Notes: a model not told the origin generated them from the sequence alone. DNA of 64,000 bases from Erythrobacteraceae bacterium (GCA_027486035.1 JAIXPX010000037.1:1-64000), one strand, 5' to 3'. Shown: positions 42,683 to 51,807, numbered from the stretch's first letter. A program made the numbers and translations.

Positions 42683-43044
42683 CCGAGACGACCACCACCG
42701 CTCGCCCCGCCCCCAAGGCCGCCGTCACCCTGACGCCCAGCGCCGAGGCGCGTATCGCCGAGCTGATGAGCAAGGCCCCGGCGGACGCCATCGGCGTGAA
42801 GCTCTCCACCCCCCGCCGCGGTTGTTCGGGCCTCGCCTATTCGGTCGATTACGTCACCACCGAGGCGAAGTTCGACGAGAAGATCGCCACCCCCGGCGGC
42901 GTCTTCTACATCGACGGCGCTTCGGTGCTCTATCTGATTGGCAGCGTCATGGATTGGCGCGAGGACGATTTCACCGCCGGTTTCGTGTTCGAAAACCCCA
43001 ACGCCAAGGGCGCCTGCGGCTGCGGCGAAAGTTTCATGGTGTGA
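42679..43044 (+). CDS. IscA/SufA-type Fe-S carrier protein
   Basis: A-type iron-sulfur carrier of the HesB/IscA family, 121 residues. The three cluster cysteines are in RRGCSGLAY (Cys49) and the C-terminal CGCGESF (Cys113, Cys115). It takes clusters from SufBCD to target proteins. It is coupled by ATGA overlap to the GNAT gene. Whether it should be called sufA or erpA depends on phylogeny. Confidence 0.93.
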   Translation: MTETTTTARPAPKAAVTLTPSAEARIAELMSKAPADAIGVKLSTPRRGCSGLAYSVDYVTTEAKFDEKIATPGGVFYIDGASVLYLIGSVMDWREDDFTAGFVFENPNAKGACGCGESFMV

Positions 43045-43047
43045 TCT

Positions 43048-43521
43048 GTGCCGGCCACGGTCACGCTCTCGACGACGCTGCAATGCACCCCTGACGCGGC
43101 CTGGGAAAGGGTGCGCACCTCGGCCCTGCTGATGCATGTCGCAGCGCCGCTGATCCGCTTCGTGCCCAAGGGCGGCGCGCCCTTCCCCGCGATTTGGGAA
43201 CCGGGTGAATATCGCGCTTGGATGTGGCTGTTCGGCCTCCTGCCCATCGGCTGGCAGGCGGTGGTGATCAGCGAGCCGCCACCGGACGGCGCGACACGCT
43301 TCATCCGCGACAACGGCTTTGGCCCGCTCATTTCGCGCTGGGACCACTGGATCGCCATCGCCACGGGCGAAGATGGCACCACCCGCTATGTCGACCGGGT
43401 GGATATCGAGGCAGGCGCGCTGACCGGGCTGGTCGCGGCCTTCGCACGGGTGTTCTACGCCCACCGCCAGCGTCGCTGGCGCGCATTGGCACGCACGGGT
43501 TTTGCCGCGCTGAAAGCCTGA
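43048..43521 (+). CDS. SRPBCC/polyketide-cyclase-like protein
   Basis: A 157-residue protein that starts with GTG four bases after the IscA-type gene, so it probably ends the suf transcript. The length and pattern (TTLQCTPDAAWERVRTSALL, then strands and a long C-terminal helix) match the START-like SRPBCC fold, a hydrophobic-ligand-binding domain. Ligand and role are unknown. It converges with a hypothetical gene 7 bases after its stop. Confidence 0.65.
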   Translation: MPATVTLSTTLQCTPDAAWERVRTSALLMHVAAPLIRFVPKGGAPFPAIWEPGEYRAWMWLFGLLPIGWQAVVISEPPPDGATRFIRDNGFGPLISRWDHWIAIATGEDGTTRYVDRVDIEAGALTGLVAAFARVFYAHRQRRWRALARTGFAALKA

Positions 43522-43528
43522 GCCGCGG

Positions 43529-44473
43529 TCAGTCGCGCTCGGCCAGGCGCGCGATCAGGCGGCTTTCGAGTTCATCGACCTCGCCGTCGGCCTTGACCAT
43601 GTTGTCCAGCCATTCGGCTTCGAAATCGGTGACCTTTTCGCCGTCAGCAGCGATCGCAGCGTAGTCAGGTCCGGTCGGCTTCTTCTTGCCGAACACCTTG
43701 CCGAAATGGTTGGCGACCTTGGGCACCTCGCGCAGCGCGCGGCCCATGAAGCGGCCGACATTGGCCTCGTTGTCGGCAACGAAGGCCTCAAGCTCGCGGC
43801 GGCGCTCGTGGCTAAGCTGAGCGTGGGGCAGCATGAAACCCTCAAGGTAATTCGCGACGCCATCGACGAACAGGTTGTCCCACTCGGCTGCGTTTTCCTC
43901 GTGAAGGGTCGCATCCTTGAGGCGGAACAGCATCTCGGCATCGCAACGCGTCACGGTCGCGGGCCCGTGGCCACCGCTGGCGAAGATCGCACGCCGGATG
44001 ATCCGGCACTCTGCGGAGGTGATGTGGGTGGCGGAGAGTTCGCCGCCACAGCGGGTCGGGCCGGTGCCGCTCAGCACAGCGCGCTCGACCTCGACAAGCA
44101 CATAGTTCTTGAGCCGGTCGGGGGTGTTCTCGGCGCGTTCGAGGATGCGCACCAGCGTCTCGAGCTCGGCCATGCTCTCGACCTTGCCGTCGAGATCGAC
44201 CTGCTCGATCAGCCACGCCGCCTCCTCGTCGGAGCATTGGAGGCGCGGCTCGGTGCCGTTGAGGACGAATTCGCCGATCGCCTCGACGAAGAAGTCGCAC
44301 CATTCAGGGCTGCGGTCCCGGAGTGCGGCGTTAAGCGCGAACAGCGCCTCGGCCTCGGCGCGGGTGATGATCCCGTCGCCCCAACCCTCCCGGCGCAGCG
44401 CCAGCAGGCCCTCGGCGCTGAGGTGTCCTTCCGCGGCAGCGGCTTGCGCGATGGTGATGAACGGCGTGGTCAT
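43529..44473 (-). CDS. Hypothetical cytosolic protein with repeated acidic helical units
   Basis: A 314-residue protein without signal peptide or membrane helix. It is Glu/Ala-rich and has repeated units reminiscent of TerB-like or EF-hand-like helical pairs: DLDGKVESMAELETLVRILE near 110 and KADGEVDELESRLIARL at the C terminus, with RCDAEMLFRLKDATLHEEN between. A short basic patch (FGKVFGKKKPTGPD) precedes the last unit. I know of no function; a stress or metal-related role is only a guess from the repeats. Confidence 0.7.
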   Translation of the reverse strand: MTTPFITIAQAAAAEGHLSAEGLLALRREGWGDGIITRAEAEALFALNAALRDRSPEWCDFFVEAIGEFVLNGTEPRLQCSDEEAAWLIEQVDLDGKVESMAELETLVRILERAENTPDRLKNYVLVEVERAVLSGTGPTRCGGELSATHITSAECRIIRRAIFASGGHGPATVTRCDAEMLFRLKDATLHEENAAEWDNLFVDGVANYLEGFMLPHAQLSHERRRELEAFVADNEANVGRFMGRALREVPKVANHFGKVFGKKKPTGPDYAAIAADGEKVTDFEAEWLDNMVKADGEVDELESRLIARLAERD

Positions 44474-44534
44474 GCGGCGGTGCGTCCTCTGAGTGATGCC
44501 GCGCAGACATGCCACGAAGGCACTTAAGGCGCGG

Positions 44535-44963
44535 TTACCGCTTCTCGATTTCTCGGATGCACGCGCCCGGATCGGTCGTCGCACCGCCGCGCCGCAGCCG
44601 CGCCTCGACATGGGTGGCGGTGAGCGGGGCATCGATGGCGAGCGGGTAGAGGAAGATGTCGAGGACGCAGCCCCGCCCGGCAAACTGGAGCTTGCGCGCG
44701 TCACCCTCGGCGAGATCGAGGTGCGGCGCGCCGAAGCGGCGGATGAGGGCGGTGGCGGGAGCCCCGATCACTCCGGCGAGGCCTTGCGCCGGCATGACCT
44801 CGGGCACGACGACGATCCTGCTGCGCGGCGCGGCAGCGGAACGGGCCACGGCAGCAAGGGCCGGTCGGGCGGGCGACGGCGGTGGGCCTTGCCCTGCCAC
44901 GCAGCCCGCCAGTGCTGCGGCCAGCAGCGGGTTAGCCATGCTTTTCGCGGGGATGGCGGACAT
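44535..44963 (-). CDS. Hypothetical lipoprotein
   Basis: A 142-residue protein from ATG 44963 with a short signal and lipobox LAGC (Cys21; ATG at 44939 is an alternative start). The mature part starts with a Pro/Ala-rich linker and then a compact domain with two Cys (GRGCVLDIFLYPLAI and DPGACIREIEKR), perhaps a disulfide. It lies divergent from the PfkB kinase. Unknown function. Confidence 0.6.
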   Translation of the reverse strand: MSAIPAKSMANPLLAAALAGCVAGQGPPPSPARPALAAVARSAAAPRSRIVVVPEVMPAQGLAGVIGAPATALIRRFGAPHLDLAEGDARKLQFAGRGCVLDIFLYPLAIDAPLTATHVEARLRRGGATTDPGACIREIEKR

Positions 44964-45089
44964 GGCGATGGGATGCAAGGCAGGCCCTGCGGAGTCAACG
45001 CAGGGTCCTGCACCAGCACACAGAAGCTTGGCGCGGAGCGCGAAGGCGGCTAGGCGCGCCGCAACACCCATTCCAAGGAAGCCGCGCCC

Positions 45090-46091
45090 GTGCCCGAGAC
45101 CACCCCGCCCCGCTACGACGTGATCGCGATCGGCAATGCCGTCGTCGATGTCATCGCCTCCTGCTCGGAGGAACTGATCGAGGAGCTCCAGCTCAATCGC
45201 GGCGGGATGACCCTGATCGACGAGGCGCGGGCAGACGCGCTCTATGAAGCCATGCCGCCGGCGCGCGAGGTATCGGGCGGCTCGGCGGCGAACACGCTGG
45301 CGGGGCTTGCGACCCTCGGCCTGCAATGCGCCTTCATCGGCCAAGTCGCCGACGACCAGCTCGGCAAGGTGTTCCGCCACGACATGCGCGCGACCGGAAT
45401 CGATTTCGACACCCCCGGTCGGGACGGCGAGCCCGCCACCGGCCGCGTGCTGATCTTCGTCACTCCCGACGGCGAGCGCACCATGAACACCTTCCTCGGC
45501 GCGGGCCAGTTCCTCCCCGCCGCCGCGCTCGACGAGAACCTGATCGCATCGGCCGCGATCCTCTATCTCGAAGGCTACCTGTGGGATCCGGAAGAGCCGC
45601 GCCGCGCCATGCGCCGCGCCATAGAGGTCGCCCGCGAGGCCGGGCGCAAGATCGCCTTCACCGCCTCGGAAAGCTTCGTGATCGACCGCCACGGCGACGA
45701 TTTCCGCAGCATGATCGAGGAAGGCATCATCGACATCCTGTTCGTCAACGAGAGCGAGCTGGCGACCCTGACCGGCGAGGCCGATTTCGAGGCAGGCCTC
45801 GCTGCGGTCGCGGGCAAGGTGCCGGTGCTGGTTGCGACCCGTTCGGAAAAGGGCGCGGTCGCCATCGCCCATGGCGAGCGTGCGGAAGTCGCCGCAGTGC
45901 CGGTCATCAAGGTGGTCGACACCACCGGCGCGGGCGACCAGTTCGCCGCCGGCTTCCTGTCGGGCTATGCCAAGGGCGAGGATCTCGCCCGCTGCCTCAA
46001 GCGCGGCGCGATCTGCGCCTCGGAAGTGATCTCTCACTACGGGCCCCGGCCCGAGGCGGACATGCTGAAGCTGATGGATGAGCGGTTGTAG
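45090..46091 (+). CDS. PfkB-family sugar/adenosine kinase
   Basis: Ribokinase-fold kinase of 333 residues. The N-terminal GNAVVDVIA and GGSAANTLAGLATLG motifs bind substrate, and the C-terminal DTTGAGDQFAAGFLSGYAKG contains the catalytic Asp and anion hole. It is most like the sphingomonad/rhizobial proteins called adenosine kinase. It starts with GTG at 45090. A perfect AAGCGGACA hairpin lies shortly after its stop. Confidence 0.88.
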   Translation: MPETTPPRYDVIAIGNAVVDVIASCSEELIEELQLNRGGMTLIDEARADALYEAMPPAREVSGGSAANTLAGLATLGLQCAFIGQVADDQLGKVFRHDMRATGIDFDTPGRDGEPATGRVLIFVTPDGERTMNTFLGAGQFLPAAALDENLIASAAILYLEGYLWDPEEPRRAMRRAIEVAREAGRKIAFTASESFVIDRHGDDFRSMIEEGIIDILFVNESELATLTGEADFEAGLAAVAGKVPVLVATRSEKGAVAIAHGERAEVAAVPVIKVVDTTGAGDQFAAGFLSGYAKGEDLARCLKRGAICASEVISHYGPRPEADMLKLMDERL

Positions 46092-46109
46092 AGGGGCATC
46101 AAGCGGACA

Positions 46110-46165
46110 AAGCGGACACTGTGTCCGCTTCGGCTTTCCAAGAATAGTGCCCTTTTATAAAAGGG
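46110..46165. other. Two perfect palindromes after the PfkB kinase
   Basis: AAGCGGACA-CTG-TGTCCGCTT (46110-46130), with an extra direct copy of AAGCGGACA at 46101, and CCCTTTTATAAAAGGG (46150-46165), a perfect 16-base palindrome. GCCCTT (46149) can also pair with AAGGGC (46168) followed by GTTTT, so one of these may be the terminator of the kinase gene. Confidence 0.5.
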
Positions 46166-46294
46166 TTAAGGGCGTTTTCGGCAAGCGGGCGGACAGGGTG
46201 ACGGGGCCTTTATCGCGCGCCTGTGCGATGCGCGGGGCTGACAATGGGAAAGAGCGGCGCGCAGCCTAACCCACCGCCCCGCCCGTAGGAAAGC

Positions 46295-46687
46295 TCACCG
46301 ATCAGGCACGTAGCCCGCATCCCGCAGCGTCACCATATAGGCCGCGATCTGGTCGATCTGCTTGGCGGTCAGGGTGAAGTCCATGTCCTCGGGATAGTTG
46401 TGCGCCTCTGCCAGCCAGTCGGCGAGGGACGTCTCGGACAGGCCGCGCCGGTTGGCGATGGCAGCAAAGCTGGGCGAGGCGGGGTTGGGCGAGAGGAACG
46501 GCGGCTCAACAGCATGGCACCCCCCGCAGGCCGCCTCGACGAAAGCGGGCGCACGGGTATCGGCCGAGGGCGAGGTGCTCTTGCCCACCATTGGCGGGGC
46601 ATCCGCAGGCGCGGCGGTCTGGCAGGCGGCGAGCACGAGGCAAGCGAGCGGGGCGATCAGGGCGAGGCGGGGGAGATGATGGGTCAT
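46295..46687 (-). CDS. Cytochrome c lipoprotein
   Basis: A 130-residue class I cytochrome c anchored as a lipoprotein (lipobox LAAC, Cys22). The haem motif is CGGCH (Cys54, Cys57, His58), and a distal Met lies in PEDMDFTL. It has a short mature form with one haem. It lies 44 bases after purD on the same strand. It might move electrons in the periplasm; its partners are not evident. Confidence 0.85.
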   Translation of the reverse strand: MTHHLPRLALIAPLACLVLAACQTAAPADAPPMVGKSTSPSADTRAPAFVEAACGGCHAVEPPFLSPNPASPSFAAIANRRGLSETSLADWLAEAHNYPEDMDFTLTAKQIDQIAAYMVTLRDAGYVPDR

Positions 46688-46731
46688 GGTGCCTTTGTCC
46701 TCTCCCCGAAGCCCCGCGTCCTTGATCGGGA

Positions 46732-48012
46732 TCAAATTTGCGCTTTCGCCTCCCGCGCCACTTCGCGCCAGCCGATGTCCCGGCGGCAGAAGCCGGTGGG
46801 GAAGCTGATCGCGTCGACGGCGGCATAGGCGCGCTGCTGCGCCTCGGTGACGCTGGAGGCCATCGCGGTGACGTTGAGCACGCGCCCCCCGCTCGCCACC
46901 AGCGCGCCGTCCTTGAGCGCGGTGCCGGCGTGGAACACCTTCGCGCCCTCGGCCTCGGCGTCCCCCAGATCAATCGCGCCGCCCTTCTCGGGCGTGCCGG
47001 GATAGCCCTTTGCCGCCATCACCACGGTGAGCGCGGTCTCCTCGCGCAGGGCGATCTCCACCCCCTCCAGCGTGCCTTGCGCACAGGCGAGCAGGATCGG
47101 CACCAGATCGCTCTCCAGCCGCATCATCAGCACCTGGCATTCCGGGTCGCCGAAGCGGGCGTTGTATTCGATCAGCTTGGGGCCCTCGGCGGTCAGCATC
47201 AGCCCGGCGAAGAGCACGCCCTGATAGGGGTTCCCCTCCGCGCGCATGGTCCGCACCGTAGGTTCGATGATTGCGGCCATGACGCGGGCCTGCAATTCGG
47301 GGGTGAGCACCGGTGCGGGGGAATAGGCGCCCATGCCGCCGGTGTTGGGGCCGGTATCGCCGTCGCCCACCCGCTTGTGGTCCTGCGCCGAGCCGAAGGG
47401 GACAATCGCGGTGCCATCGGTGAGCGCGAAGAAGCTTGCTTCCTCGCCTTGCATGAACTCCTCGATCACCACCTGCGCGCCCGCGCCGCCGAAGCCGCCG
47501 CCGAACATGTCGGCGAGCGTCTCCTCGGCCTCGGCGAGGGTGGCGGCGATCACCACGCCCTTGCCTGCCGCGAGGCCATCGGCCTTGAGCACATAGGGCG
47601 CGGCGAAGCGGGCAAGGGCGGCGCGGGCTTCCTCCAGCGACGATGTGCGGACATAGCCCGCAGTCGGGATGCCCGCGCGGGCGCAGAGATCCTTGGTGAA
47701 GCCCTTGGAGCCTTCGAGCTGCGCGGCAGCCTGCGAAGGCCCGAACACCGGCACGCCTGCCGCCCGCAGCGAATCCGACAGCCCGTCCACCAGCGGTGCC
47801 TCGGGGCCGACGACGACGAGGCCGATCTGTTTCTCCGCACAGAAAGCGATCACCGCGGCGTGGTCGGTCGCCTCCAGCATCACCACCTCGGCCTCCTCGG
47901 CGATGCCGGGATTTCCGGGGGCGGCGTAGAGCTTTGTCAGGCTCGGGGATTGCGCGAGCTTCCACGCCAGCGCATGTTCGCGGCCTCCCGAACCCAGAAG
48001 CAGGATATTCAT
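46732..48012 (-). CDS. purD: Phosphoribosylamine-glycine ligase
   Basis: ATP-grasp enzyme of purine biosynthesis (GARS), 426 residues, joining glycine to phosphoribosylamine. The N-terminal [17 protein letters not shown], the ATP-grasp segment with [14 protein letters not shown] (about 145), [16 protein letters not shown] and the [16 protein letters not shown] motif are all intact. Its ATG (48012) shares two bases with the divergent xseA start codon, so each gene's leader lies inside the other gene. Confidence 0.96.
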   Translation of the reverse strand: MNILLLGSGGREHALAWKLAQSPSLTKLYAAPGNPGIAEEAEVVMLEATDHAAVIAFCAEKQIGLVVVGPEAPLVDGLSDSLRAAGVPVFGPSQAAAQLEGSKGFTKDLCARAGIPTAGYVRTSSLEEARAALARFAAPYVLKADGLAAGKGVVIAATLAEAEETLADMFGGGFGGAGAQVVIEEFMQGEEASFFALTDGTAIVPFGSAQDHKRVGDGDTGPNTGGMGAYSPAPVLTPELQARVMAAIIEPTVRTMRAEGNPYQGVLFAGLMLTAEGPKLIEYNARFGDPECQVLMMRLESDLVPILLACAQGTLEGVEIALREETALTVVMAAKGYPGTPEKGGAIDLGDAEAEGAKVFHAGTALKDGALVASGGRVLNVTAMASSVTEAQQRAYAAVDAISFPTGFCRRDIGWREVAREAKAQI

Positions 48013-49480
48013 GGCGCCTCCGCCGACCAGTGATGACAGTGCCGGGCTGGTAGCGCGCACCGTAGCGGGCGACAACGCCCAGCCGCTCACCATCAGCGAG
48101 ATATCCGCGCTGCTGAAGCGCACGGTCGAGGACCGCTTCGGCTTCGTGCGGCTGCGCGGCGAGCTCTCGGGGGTGAAGCGCGCGGCTTCGGGCCATTTCT
48201 ACTGCGCTCTGAAAGACGAAGGCGCGGTGATCGACGGGGTGATGTGGAAGGGCAACGCTCAGCGCCTCAATTTCCGCGCGGAAGACGGGCTGGAGGTGAT
48301 CGCCACCGGCAAGCTCACCACCTATCCGGGCCGTTCGAAATACCAGATCGTGATCGAGAGCCTCGAACTGGCGGGCGAGGGCGCGCTTCTGGCGCTGCTG
48401 GAGAAGACCCGCGCAAGGCTCGCCGCCGAGGGCCTGTTCGATGCAGGTCGCAAGCGCCGCCTGCCTTTCCTGCCGCAGGTCATCGGGGTGGTGACCTCGC
48501 CCACCGGCGCGGTGATCCGCGACATTCTCCACCGTCTTGCCGACCGCTTCCCCAGCCACGTCCTCGTCTGGCCGGTGCTGGTGCAGGGGCAGGGCGCGGC
48601 CGAGCAGGTCGCGGCCGCCGTGCGGGGGTTCTCCGCGCTCGAACCCGGCGGACCTGTCCCGCGTCCCGACGTGGTGATCGTCGCGCGCGGCGGGGGGTCG
48701 ATCGAGGACCTGTGGAGCTTCAACGAGGAGGCGGTGGTCCGCGCCATCGCCGAATGCTCGATCCCGGTGATCAGCGCCGTGGGACACGAGACCGATACCA
48801 CCCTCGCCGATTTCGCCGCCGACCGCCGCGCCCCCACGCCCACGGCTGCGGCCGAAATGGCGGTGCCGGTGCGGGCAGACCTCGCCTTTTCGCTGGCCGA
48901 TCTCGCCACGCGCCAGCGCCGGGCGGTCTATCGCCCGGTCGAGTTGGGGCGCGAGCGGCTGGCGGCCCGTGCCCGGCTGCTGCCCAGGCCCGAAAACCTG
49001 CTCCAGCCCCAGGCGCAGCGGCTCGATGAGATCGCGGACCGGCTGCGGCGGGCGCTGGGCGACCGCTCGGCGAAGGGCCGGGAGCGACTCGCGGGAGTGG
49101 CGGCCCGCCTTGCGCCCAGTCTCCTTTCGCGTTCGGCAATCGAAGCGCAGCGACGGCTCGAGGCGGCCCGGCTCACACCCGCGCTGGTCGAGCGCCCTCT
49201 GCAAAACGGCGGCGATCGCCTTGCGGGACTGGTGCGGGTAATGAGCCAGCTCCACCCGGAAAAGCCGCTGGAACGCGGCTATGCGATCGTTCGCGATAGG
49301 GCAGGCAAGGCGCTCACCCACCGCGCCGAGGCGGCTGGCGAGACCCTGCTGTCACTGCAATTCCGCGACGGCACGCTGGGTGTCGTGCCGGCCGGTGGCA
49401 CACCTCCTCCTCAGCCGCCGCCCGCCGCGCCGCGCAGGCGCACAGCCACCCCGCCAACCCAAGATGATTTGTTCGGCTAG
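48011..49480 (+). CDS. xseA: Exodeoxyribonuclease VII large subunit
   Basis: Large subunit of ExoVII (489 residues), which degrades single-stranded DNA with XseB. The N-terminal OB-fold ([20 protein letters not shown]) and the catalytic part with [16 protein letters not shown] and [20 protein letters not shown] are typical. The C-terminal tail has Pro-rich sequence ending DDLFG. The only start codon in range is ATG 48011, which overlaps the purD ATG in a CATG tetranucleotide. It is followed 24 bases later by DUF2093. Confidence 0.95.
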   Translation: MAPPPTSDDSAGLVARTVAGDNAQPLTISEISALLKRTVEDRFGFVRLRGELSGVKRAASGHFYCALKDEGAVIDGVMWKGNAQRLNFRAEDGLEVIATGKLTTYPGRSKYQIVIESLELAGEGALLALLEKTRARLAAEGLFDAGRKRRLPFLPQVIGVVTSPTGAVIRDILHRLADRFPSHVLVWPVLVQGQGAAEQVAAAVRGFSALEPGGPVPRPDVVIVARGGGSIEDLWSFNEEAVVRAIAECSIPVISAVGHETDTTLADFAADRRAPTPTAAAEMAVPVRADLAFSLADLATRQRRAVYRPVELGRERLAARARLLPRPENLLQPQAQRLDEIADRLRRALGDRSAKGRERLAGVAARLAPSLLSRSAIEAQRRLEAARLTPALVERPLQNGGDRLAGLVRVMSQLHPEKPLERGYAIVRDRAGKALTHRAEAAGETLLSLQFRDGTLGVVPAGGTPPPQPPPAAPRRRTATPPTQDDLFG

Positions 49481-49504
49481 CCGCAAGCTGCTATCGAGCG
49501 TCCC

Positions 49505-49708
49505 ATGCTGATGACCCCGTCCGACAAGGCCGCCAAGCTCTACTACGGCCCCTCCAGCTTCCGTGTGCTGCGCCCAGGGAGCCATGTGCTCTGCGCCGTC
49601 ACTGGCGAGGCGATCCCCCTGCCCGAACTGCGCTACTGGAGCGCCGAGCGGCAGGAGGCCTATGCCTCGCCCGAGATCGCGACCCGCCGCCTGCTCGGTC
49701 TTGCCTGA
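49505..49708 (+). CDS. DUF2093 protein
   Basis: A 67-residue protein of the DUF2093 family: KLYYGPSSFRVLRPGSHVLC then AVTGEAIPL and LRYWSAERQEAYASPE. In alphaproteobacteria it is commonly found beside xseA. Function is unknown. The two Met codons at 49505 and 49511 are both possible starts. Confidence 0.88.
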   Translation: MLMTPSDKAAKLYYGPSSFRVLRPGSHVLCAVTGEAIPLPELRYWSAERQEAYASPEIATRRLLGLA

Positions 49709-49720
49709 CCTTTGCCATCG

Positions 49721-50746
49721 ATGAGGCGCGCGGCCTTTCGCACGCGGCGCTTTCGTCACGTGCGGGCACTGCGGCTGGTCCTGCTGGCGATCGTCGCGCT
49801 CGGCCTTGCGCCGGGCACCTTCGTGAGGGCCCCGAACCAGAACCGCACCGATCCGGCAGAGGTGCAGGTGACGCCGCGCCCTGAACGTCAGGGAATTACA
49901 GGTAGCCTTCCGGTCGAGGGGGTCTGGGAACTGACCTCGGATCATGCCGGGTTCGGCGGGTTCTCTGCCCTGGTGAAGGGCGAGGGGCCATCCCTGATCG
50001 CCGGGACTGACCGGGGGCTCCTGCTTGATCTGGACCTGGCCGGTGGCGCCCCGCGCGCGGTCCCGGGCAGCTTCCGTTTCGTCGGGATCGGCACGGCCGG
50101 GCGCAGGGAATTTGTCGATCTCGAATCGCTGGCGCGCGATCCGGAGACGGGCACATTATGGGCCGGGTTCGAATCCCAAAATCTGGTGGTGCGATTCCCC
50201 CGCAGCGGCGGGCGCAGCATCCTTGCTCCGCCCGCGATGGCCGGGTGGGGGGTGAACAGCGGACCCGAGACGATGGAGCGGCTGGCCGACGGGCGGTTCC
50301 TCGTCGTCGCAGAGGGCTACGCGGGCAGCGACCGGACTGTGCATGACGCGCTGCTGTTTCCCGGCGACCCGGTGCTGGGCGAAAAGCCGCTGGCCTTCCG
50401 CTTCATCGGGCCGCCCAATTTCGAGCCGGTCGATGCGGCCGAACTGCCTGACGGTCGGGTGCTCGTCCTGCTGAGGGTGGTCGACTTCCGTTTTCCCGCC
50501 GTGTTCAACGCGGGCATCGCGATCGGCGATCCCCGCCAGATCCGGGCGGGAGCACCCTGGAAGGTGCGCATGATCGCGCATCTGCAAAAGGGGATCTTCG
50601 CCGAGAACTTCGAGGGGATCGCCTATGTCCCGTCTCCCGCCGATCCGCAGCGGGGAAGCATCTGGCTGATCGCCGACGACAACTTCTCGGTCTTCCAGCG
50701 CACTCTGCTGGTGCGCATGGGCTGGGACGGTGCGGCGGTGCCATAA
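49721..50746 (+). CDS. Esterase-like/phytase-like secreted protein
   Basis: A 341-residue exported protein with a basic N terminus and hydrophobic signal/anchor (about 13-35). It resembles the esterase-like-activity-of-phytase group: GFGGFSALVKGEGPSLIAGT, then FVDLESLARDPETGTLWAGF, ETMERLADGRFLVVAEG and the C-terminal ENFEGIAYVPSPADPQRGSI. A propeller fold is likely. Actual activity is unknown. A bidirectional terminator follows. Confidence 0.78.
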   Translation: MRRAAFRTRRFRHVRALRLVLLAIVALGLAPGTFVRAPNQNRTDPAEVQVTPRPERQGITGSLPVEGVWELTSDHAGFGGFSALVKGEGPSLIAGTDRGLLLDLDLAGGAPRAVPGSFRFVGIGTAGRREFVDLESLARDPETGTLWAGFESQNLVVRFPRSGGRSILAPPAMAGWGVNSGPETMERLADGRFLVVAEGYAGSDRTVHDALLFPGDPVLGEKPLAFRFIGPPNFEPVDAAELPDGRVLVLLRVVDFRFPAVFNAGIAIGDPRQIRAGAPWKVRMIAHLQKGIFAENFEGIAYVPSPADPQRGSIWLIADDNFSVFQRTLLVRMGWDGAAVP

Positions 50747-50748
50747 CG

Positions 50749-50777
50749 AAAAAGCGCCCGGAAACCCGGACGCTTTT
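50749..50777. terminator. Bidirectional terminator between phytase-like gene and rpmB
   Basis: AAAAGCG and CGCTTTT flank a GC stem (CCGG with CCGG) with one mismatch. A-rich on one side and T-rich on the other, it can serve both the rightward phytase-like gene and the leftward rpmB gene. Confidence 0.72.
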
Positions 50778-50810
50778 CGAATCGCTCAGGCCCCGAGGGG
50801 CAAGGGGAAA

Positions 50811-51098
50811 TCAGGCTGCGGCCTGCGCCTTGACCAGCTCGCGCTTCACCTTGAGCGCATTGGCCGAAAGCTTGTCGTCGCTGGTCTTGAGCAGCCAGGC
50901 ATCGAGGCCGCCATTGTGCTCGACCGAGCGCAGCCCGTGGGTCGAGACGCGGAACTTGAAGCTGCGTTCCAGCTTTTCGCTCATCAGCGTGACGTTCTGC
51001 AGGTTGGGCAGAAACACGCGCTTGGTCTTGTTGTTGGCGTGGCTCACGTTGTGGCCGACCTGGCGGCCCTTGCCGGTCAGTTCGCAGATGCGCGACAT
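50811..51098 (-). CDS. rpmB: 50S ribosomal protein L28
   Basis: Ribosomal protein L28 of 95 residues (usual alphaproteobacterial length). [32 protein letters not shown] and [15 protein letters not shown] are diagnostic. It is monocistronic with a terminator at 50749-50777. The ATG at 51098 is the only start giving the family N terminus. Confidence 0.97.
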   Translation of the reverse strand: MSRICELTGKGRQVGHNVSHANNKTKRVFLPNLQNVTLMSEKLERSFKFRVSTHGLRSVEHNGGLDAWLLKTSDDKLSANALKVKRELVKAQAAA

Positions 51099-51227
51099 GG
51101 TGTGTCTCTTCTCGTAAAAACGGGCCCAAGCTCCGGCCCAGGCAAGGAAAGCGGCGCGCATAACGGGGCAGACCCGAATCGTCAAGCAAGTTGCGCGGTG
51201 GGTCGGCCCCGGCTAGCCCGGCGGGCG

Positions 51228-51683
51228 ATGACCCGTTGGAACCTCCCTCAGCCGATGCAACGCGCGCTCGCCGCAGCGCGGGCGGCGGCCTGTGCGGGGG
51301 AAGTGCCGATCGGGGCGGTGATCGTCAAGGACGGCCAGATCATCGCCGAGGCGCACAACACCCCCCGGATCGACCACGATCCCACCGCCCATGCCGAGAT
51401 CCGCGCCATCCGCGCAGCTGCAAAAGCTCTTCAGGATGAACGTCTTACCGGCTGCGAACTATGGGTCACGCTCGAGCCTTGCGCGATGTGCGCGGGGGCC
51501 ATTGCCCATGCCCGGATCGCGCGGCTCTACTACGCGGCGAGCGATCCCAAGGGCGGCGCGGTCGAGCATGGGGCGCGGGTGTTCGACCAGCCCCAGTGCC
51601 TCCACCGCCCCGAGGTCTACAGCGGCATCGGCGAGGCCGAGGCGGCCGCCTTGCTGCGGGATTTCTTCCGCGACCGCCGCTGA
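51228..51683 (+). CDS. tadA: tRNA-specific adenosine deaminase
   Basis: Converts A34 of tRNA-Arg(ACG) to inosine. 151 residues; the zinc-binding and proton-shuttle motif HAEIRA (His55, Glu57) and PCAMCAG (Cys85, Cys88) are intact. The C-terminal DFFRDRR helix is present. A near-consensus parS sequence begins 6 bases after its stop. Confidence 0.94.
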   Translation: MTRWNLPQPMQRALAAARAAACAGEVPIGAVIVKDGQIIAEAHNTPRIDHDPTAHAEIRAIRAAAKALQDERLTGCELWVTLEPCAMCAGAIAHARIARLYYAASDPKGGAVEHGARVFDQPQCLHRPEVYSGIGEAEAAALLRDFFRDRR

Positions 51684-51688
51684 GGCGA

Positions 51689-51704
51689 TGTCTCACGTGA
51701 AACA
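51689..51704. other. Near-consensus parS site
   Basis: TGTCTCACGTGAAACA differs from TGTTTCACGTGAAACA at a single base. It sits in the gap after tadA, and is one of two close matches in the window. Confidence 0.6.
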
Positions 51705-51720
51705 CGCTCTGCAGGCGGGG

Positions 51721-51769
51721 CCTGGAGGGGGTCTGGAGGGGGTCTGGGGCGCGCTGGCAGGGGTCTGGA
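51721..51769 (-). repeat. 11-base phased CAGACCCCC element, second copy
   Basis: On the plus strand, CTGG words start at 51722, 51733, 51744 and 51765 (spacings 11, 11 and 21). Read on the minus strand this is the same CCAGACCCC pattern with 21-11-11 spacing seen before phbB at 28383-28430. It lies between tadA and the 3' end of a hypothetical membrane protein gene. Confidence 0.55.
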
Positions 51770-51807
51770 GCGCCGCGAAACCCAGCTGCACCCCGGCGAG
51801 GAACGCC

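Noticed and set aside
46970-49321. Long minus-strand frame across purD and xseA
   Set aside because: It overlaps two confirmed genes in another frame and has no family features.
51720-51770. CRISPR-like short tandem repeats
   Set aside because: Units are only 11 bases without spacers, and no cas genes are present; better read as a phased binding element.
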